Assembly (NCBI RefSeq): GCF_900142775.1
Contig: NZ_FRCC01000001.1
Location: 496,001 to 560,000 of the forward strand
Direction: 5' to 3'
Origin: Flavobacterium flevense
Lineage (GTDB): Bacteria > Bacteroidota > Bacteroidia > Flavobacteriales > Flavobacteriaceae
DNA length: 64,000 nucleotides
Position numbers and translations under genes: made by a program. The notes under the pieces are model-generated. The model searched no databases. It saw nothing but the letters and a program-made list of their open reading frames with translations, and was not told the DNA's origin. Shown here piece by piece: positions 54,251 through 63,736 of the stretch. The first letter of the stretch is position 1. Each line of letters begins with the position of its first letter.

Positions 54251-54907
54251 ATGGATATTACAAACTACATAAATACCGATTTCAAACCTATTGACAGCCA
54301 GGAAACTATTGCTGCTGTAAGGGATTTTTTAGGAGATTTGAATTTCTCCCATTTCCCTGTGCTGGAAGAAGGCGTATATATAGGGAGTGTTTCAGCAGAA
54401 GACATTGAGACTTTTGAAGAACAAAAAACCATATCTGATTATAAATACAGCCTCGAACCGTTTTTTACCAGAACAAATGCTATCTGGCTTGAAGTTCTGG
54501 AAGTTTTTGCAAAACACCATTCTAATCTAATACCTATTTTAGACGAAGACAATACCTATGTAGGCTATTATGAACTGGAGGATATTATGAGTTTTTTTAA
54601 CCAGACTCCGTTTTTAAAAGAGCAAGGTCGTATTGTTAAAATAAAAAAAGGGATTTTGGATTATTCGATGAGTCAGATTACTCAGATAGTCGAAAGCAAT
54701 AATGGTAAACTTTTGGGTTTATTTATTTCAGAAACTACAATTGACAGTGTGGAAGTAACGTTAAAAATAAGTTCGGGTGCTATTAATGAAATCATCCAGA
54801 CTTTCAGACGCTACAATTATGAAATAATTTCCGATCATCATGAAGACTCTTATATCACTAATTTAAAAGAACGTTCTGACTATTTAGACAAATACCTTAA
54901 CATTTAA
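54251..54907 (+). CDS. CBS-domain protein upstream of nadK
   Basis: 218 aa. Two CBS repeats in the N-terminal 120 residues (FSHFPVLEEGVYIGSVSAEDI, LIPILDEDNTYVGYYELEDI) followed by an ACT-like C-terminal part (ISETTIDSVEVTLKISSGAI). CBS pairs bind adenosine ligands; here the partner may be the NAD kinase encoded 6 bp downstream. Confidence 0.9.
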   Translation: MDITNYINTDFKPIDSQETIAAVRDFLGDLNFSHFPVLEEGVYIGSVSAEDIETFEEQKTISDYKYSLEPFFTRTNAIWLEVLEVFAKHHSNLIPILDEDNTYVGYYELEDIMSFFNQTPFLKEQGRIVKIKKGILDYSMSQITQIVESNNGKLLGLFISETTIDSVEVTLKISSGAINEIIQTFRRYNYEIISDHHEDSYITNLKERSDYLDKYLNI

Positions 54908-54912
54908 CCTCA

Positions 54913-55797
54913 ATGAAAATAGCCATTTACGGTCAATATTATCAAAATAGTACAGAACCAATTATTAAGGACATCTTTGTTTTTTTCAATAAAAACAACA
55001 TTGAAATAGTTATTGAGTCTAATTTTTTAGCCTTAATTCAGGAAAAAAAAATCATTGAAAAGGAATATAAAACTTTTTCTTCCCATAGTGAACTAGACTC
55101 CAGTTTTGACATGCTTTTAAGCATTGGCGGAGACGGAACTATATTGAGAGCCGCTACATTAGTGCGTGATTCCGGAATACCTATTTTAGGAATTAATGCC
55201 GGAAGACTTGGTTTTCTTGCCACTGTTCAAAAAGAAAACATTGATGCATTTTTACAAATTGTAATCGAAAAAAAATATACTCTTTCTAAAAGAACCCTTT
55301 TAAGTTTGACATGTTCACCTGAAAACGAAGCTTTAAATGACATTAATTTTGCCATGAATGAAGTTTCTGTTAGCCGGAAAGATACCACATCGATGATTAC
55401 TATTGATACGTATCTGAATGGGGAAATTTTAAATTCATACTGGGCTGACGGATTAATCATCTCCACGCCTACAGGTTCTACGGGATATTCCTTAAGCTGT
55501 GGCGGTCCCATACTTACTCCCGATGTAAAAAGCTTAGTAATCACCCCGATTGCACCACACAATCTCAATGCAAGACCACTTGTAATTCCTGATGAAACAG
55601 AAATTATGCTTAAAGTTTCCGGAAGAGAAGAGAATTATCTGGTTTCCTTAGACTCCAGAATTACTTCAGTAGGAAATGAATCAGTTTTAACGATCCGAAA
55701 AACTCCTTTTCAAATAAATATGGTTGAAATACCTAATGAAACTTTCTTAAAAACATTAAGAACAAAATTACTTTGGGGAGAAGATAAAAGAAATTAA
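54913..55797 (+). CDS. nadK: NAD kinase
   Basis: 294 aa. Catalytic GGDGT motif (Asp74 at residues 72-76), NAGRLGFLA and the ATP/NAD signature STPTGSTGYSLSCGGP. Phosphorylates NAD to NADP. Part of the conserved Flavobacteriia run CBS - nadK - DUF6089 - uppS - bamA. Confidence 0.97.
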   Translation: MKIAIYGQYYQNSTEPIIKDIFVFFNKNNIEIVIESNFLALIQEKKIIEKEYKTFSSHSELDSSFDMLLSIGGDGTILRAATLVRDSGIPILGINAGRLGFLATVQKENIDAFLQIVIEKKYTLSKRTLLSLTCSPENEALNDINFAMNEVSVSRKDTTSMITIDTYLNGEILNSYWADGLIISTPTGSTGYSLSCGGPILTPDVKSLVITPIAPHNLNARPLVIPDETEIMLKVSGREENYLVSLDSRITSVGNESVLTIRKTPFQINMVEIPNETFLKTLRTKLLWGEDKRN

Positions 55798-55923
55798 TTT
55801 TTTTTTAATCCTCATTATTACACAATACACATCAATTTTTCCGTTTTAGTTTAACAAAAACCGAATTCTGGTTAAGGTAAATTATTATTTTTTCAAAAAA
55901 AAGTACATTTATCTTAATCGGCA

Positions 55924-55952
55924 TTGATTCGTATTGATAATTATTATATTTG
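55924..55952 (+). promoter_or_regulatory. Promoter of the DUF6089-uppS-bamA run
   Basis: TTG (55924-55926), 18-nt spacer, TATATTTG (55945-55952), a full consensus match. Its TTG coincides with a possible TTG codon, arguing against the upstream start for the next gene. Confidence 0.65.
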
Positions 55953-55965
55953 CAAGCAATTTTCT

Positions 55966-56655
55966 ATGAAAATGAAAAAATTTTTAAGCATAATAGCCGG
56001 TTTATTTTTGTGTGGTACATTACAGGCACAAATACATGAAATAGGGGTTTTTCTGGGCGGCAGTAATTATATTGGAGACGTAGGTAAGACTACTTATATT
56101 GCTCCTAATGAGCCTGCTTTTGGTATTTTATACAAATGGAACCGAAGCCCAAGACACTCCTGGAGAATTTCATATACACAATCTACTATTACTGCTGACG
56201 ACCTTGATTCTGAAGAGCCTGGCAGAAGTCTGAGAGGCTATCATTTTGAAAATAGCATAAAAGAACTATCTTTAGCCCTTGAATTCAACTTTTTTGATTT
56301 TAATCTTCATACTTTAGACCACAAAATCACACCGTATGTGACTTCCGGAATAAATATTTTAAGGTATGATGATTTATATATCGAAGCAGGAGAAACAAAG
56401 GAAAATGAAGGAAAGAACTCCATTGCAATTCCAATGATTCTGGGAATAAAATCAAATATTTCCAAAAGATTAGTACTTGCAGCCGAAATTGGAGCCCGCT
56501 ATACTTTTACAGATAACCTGGACGGGAGCAATCCTAAGGAAGAACGTTTTAGTACTTTGCGATTTGGAAATTTAAATAATAACGATTGGTATGTTTTTTC
56601 GGGGATAACATTAACCTATACCTTTGGCGAAAAACCGTGCTATTGTGCAGAATAA
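55966..56655 (+). CDS. DUF6089 outer-membrane beta-barrel protein
   Basis: 229 aa starting at ATG 55966 (or 55972). Upstream in-frame codons overlap the promoter, so they are rejected. Signal peptide (MKMKKFLSIIAGLFLCG, ending LQAQ) followed by a small barrel (IHEIGVFLGGSNYIGDVGK, LTYTFGEKPCYCAE). This family sits just before uppS and bamA in Bacteroidota and is thought to be an outer-membrane protein; role unknown. Confidence 0.88.
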   Translation: MKMKKFLSIIAGLFLCGTLQAQIHEIGVFLGGSNYIGDVGKTTYIAPNEPAFGILYKWNRSPRHSWRISYTQSTITADDLDSEEPGRSLRGYHFENSIKELSLALEFNFFDFNLHTLDHKITPYVTSGINILRYDDLYIEAGETKENEGKNSIAIPMILGIKSNISKRLVLAAEIGARYTFTDNLDGSNPKEERFSTLRFGNLNNNDWYVFSGITLTYTFGEKPCYCAE

Positions 56656-56658
56656 AAA

Positions 56659-57399
56659 ATGAGTGTACTAGATACTATAAATAAAAACAATTTACCTAAG
56701 CATCTTGCTATCATCATGGATGGCAACGGTCGTTGGGCAAAAAAACAAGGTTTATTAAGAACAATAGGTCATGAAAACGGGACTAAATCAGTACGAGTTA
56801 CTATAGAAAGTTGCATTAAATTAGGGATAGAAAACCTTACTTTATATGCTTTTTCCACTGAAAACTGGAACCGCCCAAAACTTGAAGTAAAAACCTTAAT
56901 GAAAATATTGATCAATTCTCTACAAAAAGAATTAAATACTTTTCAGGAAAACAATATAAAACTGAATGCTATAGGAAACATTGAACTGATGCCAAAATCA
57001 GCTCAAAAAGAGCTTCTGGAAGTAATGGAAAAAACAAAGAATAATTCCAAAATGACCTTAACGCTAGCCCTTAGCTACGGTTCCAGAGAAGAAATAGTAA
57101 ACGCTGTAAAGAGAATTTCTGATAAAGTTAAAAATAATATAATTTCAATAGACGCTATTGACGATTCAATTATAAATGAGCATCTTTACACGCAAAATTT
57201 ACCCGATGTCGATTTATTAATCAGGACAAGTGGCGAGCACAGAATAAGCAATTTCTTACTATGGCAAATTGCTTATGCTGAATTATTTTTTTCTGAGGTT
57301 ATGTGGCCTGATTTCAGAGAAGAGCACCTTTATGAGGCGCTTATTAGTTATCAAAAAAGAGAACGTAGATTTGGAAAAACAAGTGAACAAATTAAATAA
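56659..57399 (+). CDS. uppS: Isoprenyl transferase (undecaprenyl diphosphate synthase)
   Basis: 246 aa. Signature IIMDGNGRWAKKQG (Asp21 in the catalytic loop), YAFSTENWNRP, RTSGEHRISNFLLWQ and FFSEVMWPDF. Makes the C55 lipid carrier for peptidoglycan and other envelope polymers. 3 bp after DUF6089; bamA follows at once. Confidence 0.96.
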   Translation: MSVLDTINKNNLPKHLAIIMDGNGRWAKKQGLLRTIGHENGTKSVRVTIESCIKLGIENLTLYAFSTENWNRPKLEVKTLMKILINSLQKELNTFQENNIKLNAIGNIELMPKSAQKELLEVMEKTKNNSKMTLTLALSYGSREEIVNAVKRISDKVKNNIISIDAIDDSIINEHLYTQNLPDVDLLIRTSGEHRISNFLLWQIAYAELFFSEVMWPDFREEHLYEALISYQKRERRFGKTSEQIK

Positions 57400-57406
57400 T
57401 ATTTTA

Positions 57407-60034
57407 GTGTTGAATAAAAGTATAAAAGCATTACTATCCCTTGCATTATTGGGAAGTTTTTCACAAATTAAGGCACAAGACAGAGTACCATTCGACCAAG
57501 GTAAAAAATACATATTAGCTAAAGTTGAACTGACTAATAAAATTAGTTTCAATGACCAGACTGTAGTTACATTTGCCGGATTACAAAAAGGTCAGGAGAT
57601 TACCGTGCCCGGAGAAGAAATAAGTTCTGCCATCAAAAAACTGGGAAAACTGGGGCTTTTTGATGAAATTGCTTTTTACGTTAATCATATTGAAAACGAT
57701 AGTATTTACCTTGATTTAGACATCGTAGAATTACCTAAACTAAATGATGTTAAATTTACAGGGGTTAAGAAAAGTAAAACCGAAGCTTTAATCAAAGACA
57801 ACAGCTTAACAAAAGGTAAAGTAGTAAACGAAAACTTAATTACTACTACTAAAAACTACGTTGAAAACAAATACAAAAAAGAAGGTTACTACAAAACTAA
57901 GGTAAATATTAATGTTATAAAAGACACTGCTACGATCAATCAGGTTAACATGGTTGTAAGCGTAGACAAAGGCGAAAAAATAAAGATTAGCAATATAGAC
58001 TTTGAAGGCAATACCAAACTATCTGATAAAAGTTTGCGTAAAGCCATGAAAAATACAAAACAAAAAAATCCTATCCGATTATTAAAAGCTTCTAAATTTA
58101 TTAAAGAAAAATACAAAGAAGACTTAGAAAAAATAATTGAAAACTACAAAGAAAAAGGATATAGAGATGCCCGTATTGTTTCGGATACAGTAGCATATAA
58201 TCAAAAAAAGAACACTTTAGATATTAAAGTAAATATTGAAGAAGGAAACAAATATTATTTTGGTGATATTAAGTTTTTAGGAAATTCTGTTTATTCTGAT
58301 CAGTTTTTAAATCGAATTTTAGGAATTAAAAAAGGAGAAACCTACAACGGAGTTTTACTTGAAAAAAGAATAGCAGATAAAACAAAACCTGACGGAGAAG
58401 ACATTACCAACTGGTATCAGAATAATGGTTATTTATTTTCGAATATCAATGCTGTAGAGGTAAAAACGGCTAATGATACTATTGATTTTGAGATAAGAAT
58501 AACCGAAGGACCATTGGCTTATTTCAACCATATTACGGTAGTAGGAAACGACAAAACAAATGACCGTGTAATCTACAGAGAATTAAGAACAAAACCGGGA
58601 GAAAAATACAGCAAAGAAGAACTGGTAAGAACGGTTCGTGAAATTGGCCAATTGGGTTATTTTGATCCGGAATCTATTGATCCAAAATTTAAAAATGTAG
58701 ATGGTGCTGCGGGAACAGTAGATATTGAATACAATCTTGTTGAAAAAGGTTCCAGCCAGATAGAACTTCAGGGAGGTTACGGTGGAGGTGGTTTCATCGG
58801 GACTTTAGGATTGTCGTTCAACAACTTCTCGGCAAGAAATATTATGAATAAAGCGGCTTACAAACCACTTCCTATGGGAGACGGTCAAAAAGTATCTTTA
58901 CGTTTACAAGGAAGTACGTATTTCCAGACGTATAGTGTTTCTTTCTCTGAGCCTTGGTTTGGACAAAAAAAACCGGTACAATTTAGTTCTTCTATTTCAT
59001 ACAGTAAACAATTTGCAAACAACTTTACTACCTTTAAAGTAGATAAATCACAAAGTTTCAACATTTTTACGGTGTCTATAGGTCTTGCAAAAAGATTAAC
59101 CGTTCCGGATGACTTTTTTGTATTGTCACAATCTATCAGTTACCAACATTATGATTTAAATAATTACAACACCGGATTGTTTACCTTTGGTGACGGATCC
59201 TCAAGAAACCTTGCGTACACAGTAGGACTTTCAAGAAGTAATAAAGGGGTAAACCCAATATTCCCTACGTATGGTTCTGAATTTAGTATTTCAGCTAAGA
59301 TCACTCCTCCTTATTCCTTATTTAACAAAATAGACTATAAAGCTTTAGAACAGGAAGAAGCTTACAAAGCTAAAAATACTGATGGTAATTATATAGATGC
59401 TAGTGGGAATGTAGTAGGTACTTACCAGGAAGCGACCGTTGATCAGGGAAAATTAGATCAGAAAAAATTTAATTGGCTTGAATATTATAAAATAAAATTC
59501 AAAGCCGATTGGTATACCAAAGTTTATGGTAAATTTGTTTTAAGAACATTAACAGAATTTGGATTCCTGGGTGCATACAATCAGGACAGAGGTTTGGTTC
59601 CTTTTGAGCGTTTTTATGTAGGTGGAGACGGAATGGCTAATTATTCTATGGACGGTAGAGAAACGGTACAATTAAGAGGTTATCCAAACAATTCATTAAC
59701 GCCAATCATTGATGATGTAACTGATCCTAGAAATGGACAACAAATTGGAGCCACGGTGTACAATAAATTCTCGATGGAATTGCGTTATCCTATAACATTA
59801 AAAGCTGCTGCCTCTATCTATGCACTGGCCTTTTTAGAAGCGGGTAACTCTTTTGCAAATTTCAAAGCTTATAATCCTTTTGATATTAAGCGTTCGGCGG
59901 GAGTTGGTTTAAGAGTATTTATGCCGGCATTTGGATTATTAGGAATTGATTTTGCACATGGATTTGATGGTTTACCAGGATTAAATACTCCAAATGGATG
60001 GGAAACTCATTTCATTATTGGACAACAATTTTAA
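57407..60034 (+). CDS. bamA: BamA outer-membrane protein assembly factor
   Basis: 875 aa from the GTG at 57407 (a TTG lies directly after). This start yields a clean signal peptide (LNKSIKALLSLALLGSFSQ, ending IKAQ). The ATG at 57269 would add 46 residues encoded inside uppS and lose that signal. POTRA domains (about 25-420) are followed by the Omp85 barrel with QGGYGGGGFIGTLGLS and the family terminal VRGYP-like motif as LRGYP in the lid loop, ending in FIIGQQF. Inserts beta-barrel proteins into the outer membrane. Weak ribosome site, spacing 7 bp from uppS. Confidence 0.93.
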   Translation: MLNKSIKALLSLALLGSFSQIKAQDRVPFDQGKKYILAKVELTNKISFNDQTVVTFAGLQKGQEITVPGEEISSAIKKLGKLGLFDEIAFYVNHIENDSIYLDLDIVELPKLNDVKFTGVKKSKTEALIKDNSLTKGKVVNENLITTTKNYVENKYKKEGYYKTKVNINVIKDTATINQVNMVVSVDKGEKIKISNIDFEGNTKLSDKSLRKAMKNTKQKNPIRLLKASKFIKEKYKEDLEKIIENYKEKGYRDARIVSDTVAYNQKKNTLDIKVNIEEGNKYYFGDIKFLGNSVYSDQFLNRILGIKKGETYNGVLLEKRIADKTKPDGEDITNWYQNNGYLFSNINAVEVKTANDTIDFEIRITEGPLAYFNHITVVGNDKTNDRVIYRELRTKPGEKYSKEELVRTVREIGQLGYFDPESIDPKFKNVDGAAGTVDIEYNLVEKGSSQIELQGGYGGGGFIGTLGLSFNNFSARNIMNKAAYKPLPMGDGQKVSLRLQGSTYFQTYSVSFSEPWFGQKKPVQFSSSISYSKQFANNFTTFKVDKSQSFNIFTVSIGLAKRLTVPDDFFVLSQSISYQHYDLNNYNTGLFTFGDGSSRNLAYTVGLSRSNKGVNPIFPTYGSEFSISAKITPPYSLFNKIDYKALEQEEAYKAKNTDGNYIDASGNVVGTYQEATVDQGKLDQKKFNWLEYYKIKFKADWYTKVYGKFVLRTLTEFGFLGAYNQDRGLVPFERFYVGGDGMANYSMDGRETVQLRGYPNNSLTPIIDDVTDPRNGQQIGATVYNKFSMELRYPITLKAAASIYALAFLEAGNSFANFKAYNPFDIKRSAGVGLRVFMPAFGLLGIDFAHGFDGLPGLNTPNGWETHFIIGQQF

Positions 60035-60069
60035 AAAAATTGAGTTCTGATTTTCTAATACTTTAAGTT

Positions 60070-61080
60070 ATGAGAAAACATTTTTTATTTCTATTTTTAG
60101 CCTCGATTGCTATAAACAGTCTTTATTCACAAGCACGTGGAAACAGAGTTGGTTTTATTGACATGGAATACATTTTACAAAATGTAAACAGTTATAACGA
60201 AACCAATGCACTCTTAGAGGAAAAAGCAGATAAATGGAAGCAGGAAATAGAAAGTAAAAAATTAGAAATTAATAAAGTTAAAGATGCGCTTACGGCAGAA
60301 AAACCACTTTTAACCAAATCATTAATTGAGGAACGGGAAACTGAAATTACATTTCTTGAAAATGAATTATTAGATTTACAGCAAAAGAGATTTGGACCCA
60401 ATGGCTTATTAATGAGTCAGAAAGCGTTATTAGTAAAGCCTATTCAGGATCAGGTATTCACAGCTGTTCAGGATATTGCCGAAGCAAAAAAATACGATTT
60501 TATCTTTGATAAATCTTCTGATTTGACCTTATTATTTGCTGATAAAAGATTTGACATCAGCGATCAGGTATTAAGAATAATCAATCGTACAGAAAAAAGG
60601 GAACAGTTAACTAAAAAAGAATTAGCTGCAGAACAGGAAAAAGAAGAGAAAGAAGACGCAATAGCCGATAATCCTAATCTTGCCGAAAGACAAAAGATTC
60701 TTGACGAAAGAAAAGCAGCCAGAGATAAAATACTGGCCGATAGAAAATTAGCACAGGAACAAAAGAAAAAAGAATACGAAGAACGCAGACAAAAAATTCT
60801 GGATGACAGGGCTGCCAAAAAAAATGGCACGGTTTCTGAAACAACTAAAACAAACAGCACTAATGCCGCTGCAACAAATGGACAAAAAGCTGTAACAGAA
60901 GAAGCTCCTACAGAAGCTGAATTAGCAAGACAACAAGCTATTGAAGCCAAAGAAAAAGCTGCTGAAGACAGAAAAAAATTAATTGAAGACCGTAGAAAAG
61001 CATTAGAAGAAAGAAGATTACAAATTATTCGACAGCGAGACTCTATAAAAGCCGCCAGAGAAGAAAAATTAAAACAATAA
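60070..61080 (+). CDS. OmpH/Skp-family chaperone with extended charged C-terminal tail
   Basis: 336 aa, signal peptide ending NSLYSQ. Residues about 25-170 are Skp-like (RVGFIDMEYILQNVNSYNE, coiled coil). The remaining about 160 residues are Lys/Arg/Glu-rich coiled coil with recurring DERKAARDK- and EERRQK-type units; standard Skp lacks this. Likely a periplasmic chaperone for barrel proteins, expressed with bamA. Confidence 0.92.
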   Translation: MRKHFLFLFLASIAINSLYSQARGNRVGFIDMEYILQNVNSYNETNALLEEKADKWKQEIESKKLEINKVKDALTAEKPLLTKSLIEERETEITFLENELLDLQQKRFGPNGLLMSQKALLVKPIQDQVFTAVQDIAEAKKYDFIFDKSSDLTLLFADKRFDISDQVLRIINRTEKREQLTKKELAAEQEKEEKEDAIADNPNLAERQKILDERKAARDKILADRKLAQEQKKKEYEERRQKILDDRAAKKNGTVSETTKTNSTNAAATNGQKAVTEEAPTEAELARQQAIEAKEKAAEDRKKLIEDRRKALEERRLQIIRQRDSIKAAREEKLKQ

Positions 61081-61106
61081 ATTAATTACTTAATATTTTA
61101 AAACCA

Positions 61107-61610
61107 ATGAAACAAATTAAAACTTTATTAATTGCCGCTCTATTCGCTTTTGGAGCAAATCAAACTATCAGTGCTCAAGCAAAGGTTGCACACGTAGATG
61201 TAAGTGAGATAATGACAAAAATGCCTGCTATGCTAGATGCTCAAAGTCAATTAGAAAAATTAAGCACTACATATGATGCCGATTATAAAAAAATGATTGA
61301 AGAATATCAGGCAAAATTAAAAAAATACGAAGCTGAAACTACAACAGTAACTGATGCTGTAAACACAGAACGTGCTAAAGAAGTTCAGGATATGCAAAAA
61401 AGAATTACTGACTTTAGAGATAATGCTCAGAAAGAATTGCAACAAAAAGAATCTGATATCGTTAAACCATTAATGGAAAAAGTAAGAGCTTCTATCCAAA
61501 AAGTGGGGAAAGCTAAAGGATATCAATATGTATTAGATGCAGGAGCTAGTCTTTTATTAGCTGATGGTCCAAACATCACTGCTGACGTTAAAAAAGACTT
61601 AGGATTCTAA
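61107..61610 (+). CDS. OmpH/Skp-family periplasmic chaperone
   Basis: 167 aa, signal peptide ending ISAQ. Canonical Skp size and coiled-coil tentacle (LEKLSTTYDADYKKMIEEYQ and following), with KVAHVDVSEIMTKMP at the start. Second of two OmpH genes after bamA. A strong terminator follows. Confidence 0.94.
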   Translation: MKQIKTLLIAALFAFGANQTISAQAKVAHVDVSEIMTKMPAMLDAQSQLEKLSTTYDADYKKMIEEYQAKLKKYEAETTTVTDAVNTERAKEVQDMQKRITDFRDNAQKELQQKESDIVKPLMEKVRASIQKVGKAKGYQYVLDAGASLLLADGPNITADVKKDLGF

Positions 61611-61630
61611 TATTCGAAGCAAAAAAAACT

Positions 61631-61668
61631 AAAACCGCTCTTTTTTCTACACAGAATCGAGCGGTTTT
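61631..61668 (+). terminator. Terminator after the second OmpH gene
   Basis: 10-bp stem AAAACCGCTC / GAGCGGTTTT (61631-61640 with 61659-61668) followed by T5. Confidence 0.9.
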
Positions 61669-61706
61669 TTTATGAATTATTCTTAGGAAAATTAATCCAT
61701 AGCTAT

Positions 61707-61714
61707 TAAATTTG
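61707..61714 (+). promoter_or_regulatory. Candidate -7 element of murI, very near the start codon
   Basis: TAAATTTG ends 5 nt before the murI ATG (61720), so a transcript from it could begin at or next to the AUG. No TTG at -33 seen. Confidence 0.4.
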
Positions 61715-61719
61715 TTTTA

Positions 61720-62493
61720 ATGGATAACAATAAGCCCATAGGTGTTTTTGACTCCGGCATAGGAGGAACTTCAATCTGGAAAGAGATTCATAATCTTTTG
61801 CCAAACGAAAAAACCATCTATCTCGCCGACAGTAAAAATGCTCCTTACGGAGAGAAATCCAAAGAGGATATCATTCGCTTAAGCATGAAAAACACTGATT
61901 TCCTGCTTAAAATGGATTGCAAACTCATTGTGGTAGCCTGCAACACAGCAACTACTAATGCCATTAGAGAATTAAGAGCACATTATGACATTCCGTTTAT
62001 AGGGATTGAACCGGCTATTAAACCAGCAGCTACCAACTCAAAAACGCAAATCATAGGCATTCTGGCTACTAAAGGAACCTTAAACAGCGAGTTGTTTCAT
62101 AAAACAACCGAGATATACCATCACACTAAAATCATAGAGCAAATAGGCTACGGACTGGTGGAACTGATAGAAAACGGACAAATAGAATCGCCCGAAATGA
62201 ATCAGTTGCTTCACTCCTATTTAGAACCAATGATTGAAGCCAATATTGATTTCCTTGTACTGGGCTGCAGTCATTATCCTTATCTTATCCCTCAAATAAG
62301 AAAAATTATCCCCAATCATATTCATATAATTGATTCCGGTTTGGCAGTGGCCAGACAAACGCAAAATGTATTAACCGAAATAGGTTTTAATACGGATAAC
62401 AACAACAAGCCCATTTTTTACACCAATACCAACCCAAAAGTGTTAGAAAATATTTTGGGCAGCAAGTATATTGTACAAGAAAAAGATTTTTAA
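61720..62493 (+). CDS. murI: Glutamate racemase
   Basis: 257 aa. Both catalytic cysteines are present: Cys74 in VACNTATTNA and Cys183 in LGCSHYPYL; the FDSGIGGTSIW start and the APYGEKS loop are family hallmarks. Makes D-glutamate for peptidoglycan. Independent of the bamA run because of the terminator upstream. Confidence 0.96.
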   Translation: MDNNKPIGVFDSGIGGTSIWKEIHNLLPNEKTIYLADSKNAPYGEKSKEDIIRLSMKNTDFLLKMDCKLIVVACNTATTNAIRELRAHYDIPFIGIEPAIKPAATNSKTQIIGILATKGTLNSELFHKTTEIYHHTKIIEQIGYGLVELIENGQIESPEMNQLLHSYLEPMIEANIDFLVLGCSHYPYLIPQIRKIIPNHIHIIDSGLAVARQTQNVLTEIGFNTDNNNKPIFYTNTNPKVLENILGSKYIVQEKDF

Positions 62494-62494
62494 A

Positions 62495-63736
62495 TTATTC
62501 TATTTTTCTTTTTACAAACCAAATTCCATCTAAAGATAAATTAACGGATATCTTATGGTAATTCTCTTTTATCAACCCATTGCTTACCCGACCTTTTTGA
62601 CCATAGGAATAAGAAATATTCAGCATTGAAAAGGTGTTTTCAATAGGTAAAGAAACGCCAAAAGAAACAGCTGTATTTACAATTCTTTTATGATCTATTT
62701 CTAAAAAACCAGTATCATAATTCAATCCTGTCGAAAATTGAATCCGGTCAAAATAACTTCTTGGATTCTTCTCTTTTCGATAAGAAAAACCCAATTTAAA
62801 CTTATCCTGATTTAAATAACTACCATATAAATCAGCTTGTTTAGTATTTTCCCATAAAGCTTTTTCATAATCAGCACTCACACTCAGATTATTCCTGAAC
62901 TGTTTGTTGAAACCAACAGAAAATTCAAACGGTAAATAATAATCATCGGTATCTGAATTCACATTTGTTTCAATAGTATTAGAAGCCTCTAAGCCGGCAT
63001 TATAAGTCACTACTGACTGTACTTTTGTAGCATTTAATCTGGTAGGAGATTTAAAATTAGCTCCAATAGTAAAAGTAGAATCTACTTTAAACTGAGTTCC
63101 TAAATTCAATCGGGCACCATTATAAGAGGACTCTTTATTGATGGCAGTTACTGAATTTGAAATAACATATTCTCTTTCATCTTTAGTACTGCCAAAAAGA
63201 AGCGAAGCAGACAATCCTAATGATAATTTCTTTCCTATTCTGTATCCGTAAGAAACATCAAAATCATTCAAACCTCCGGTTCCGCTGGCGCTCAGCGTAT
63301 ATTCCTCATTACTGTCCTGAATGGGTAATTTATAATCAGCTATTTTAAATCCGGCACTGGAATAAGGTTTTAACGCAACACTAACCGCTGATTTAGTACT
63401 CAGAGGAAAAGCAAAAGCAATGTGTGAAAACTGTACATTATTCCGGTTTTCCTTCCTGGAAACATCCTGATAGGAAGTTTGAATAGCGTTCCCTCCTACA
63501 TCAAACATAAAATGATTTTGATACATAAACCCTAAAGAAGCGGGATTTAAATTATTGATAAACCGGGATGATGGCAAAGCAACACCCGAAGAACGTATTG
63601 CCGGTATGGAACCAAAATCAGAATCATACAAACTTCCCACACCAAAAACGGAATAAGGAGAGCTGGATAAACTCTGAGCGTAATTACTAAGAGAAGTCAA
63701 AATCAAAAAGCTTATTATTATAATTGTATTTTTCAT
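62495..63736 (-). CDS. Putative outer-membrane beta-barrel protein (OmpP1/FadL-like)
   Basis: 413 aa, signal peptide ending LSNYAQ. Starts SLSSSPYSVFGVGSLYDSDFG, followed by many amphipathic strands (HIAFAFPLSTKSAVSVALKP, FSTGLNYDTGFLEIDHKRIV, MLNISYSYGQKG). Resembles FadL/OmpP1-like barrels of Bacteroidota; transported substrate unknown. Its start immediately follows the stop of the upstream gene, so they form an operon. Confidence 0.85.
   Translation of the reverse strand: MKNTIIIISFLILTSLSNYAQSLSSSPYSVFGVGSLYDSDFGSIPAIRSSGVALPSSRFINNLNPASLGFMYQNHFMFDVGGNAIQTSYQDVSRKENRNNVQFSHIAFAFPLSTKSAVSVALKPYSSAGFKIADYKLPIQDSNEEYTLSASGTGGLNDFDVSYGYRIGKKLSLGLSASLLFGSTKDEREYVISNSVTAINKESSYNGARLNLGTQFKVDSTFTIGANFKSPTRLNATKVQSVVTYNAGLEASNTIETNVNSDTDDYYLPFEFSVGFNKQFRNNLSVSADYEKALWENTKQADLYGSYLNQDKFKLGFSYRKEKNPRSYFDRIQFSTGLNYDTGFLEIDHKRIVNTAVSFGVSLPIENTFSMLNISYSYGQKGRVSNGLIKENYHKISVNLSLDGIWFVKRKIE

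Noticed and set aside
55924..55965. TTG start giving 14 extra residues for the DUF6089 protein
   Set aside because: This stretch holds the promoter, and the signal peptide begins at ATG 55966.
57269..57406. ATG-initiated N-terminal extension of BamA
   Set aside because: It overlaps uppS coding sequence and removes the clear signal peptide that begins at the GTG at 57407.
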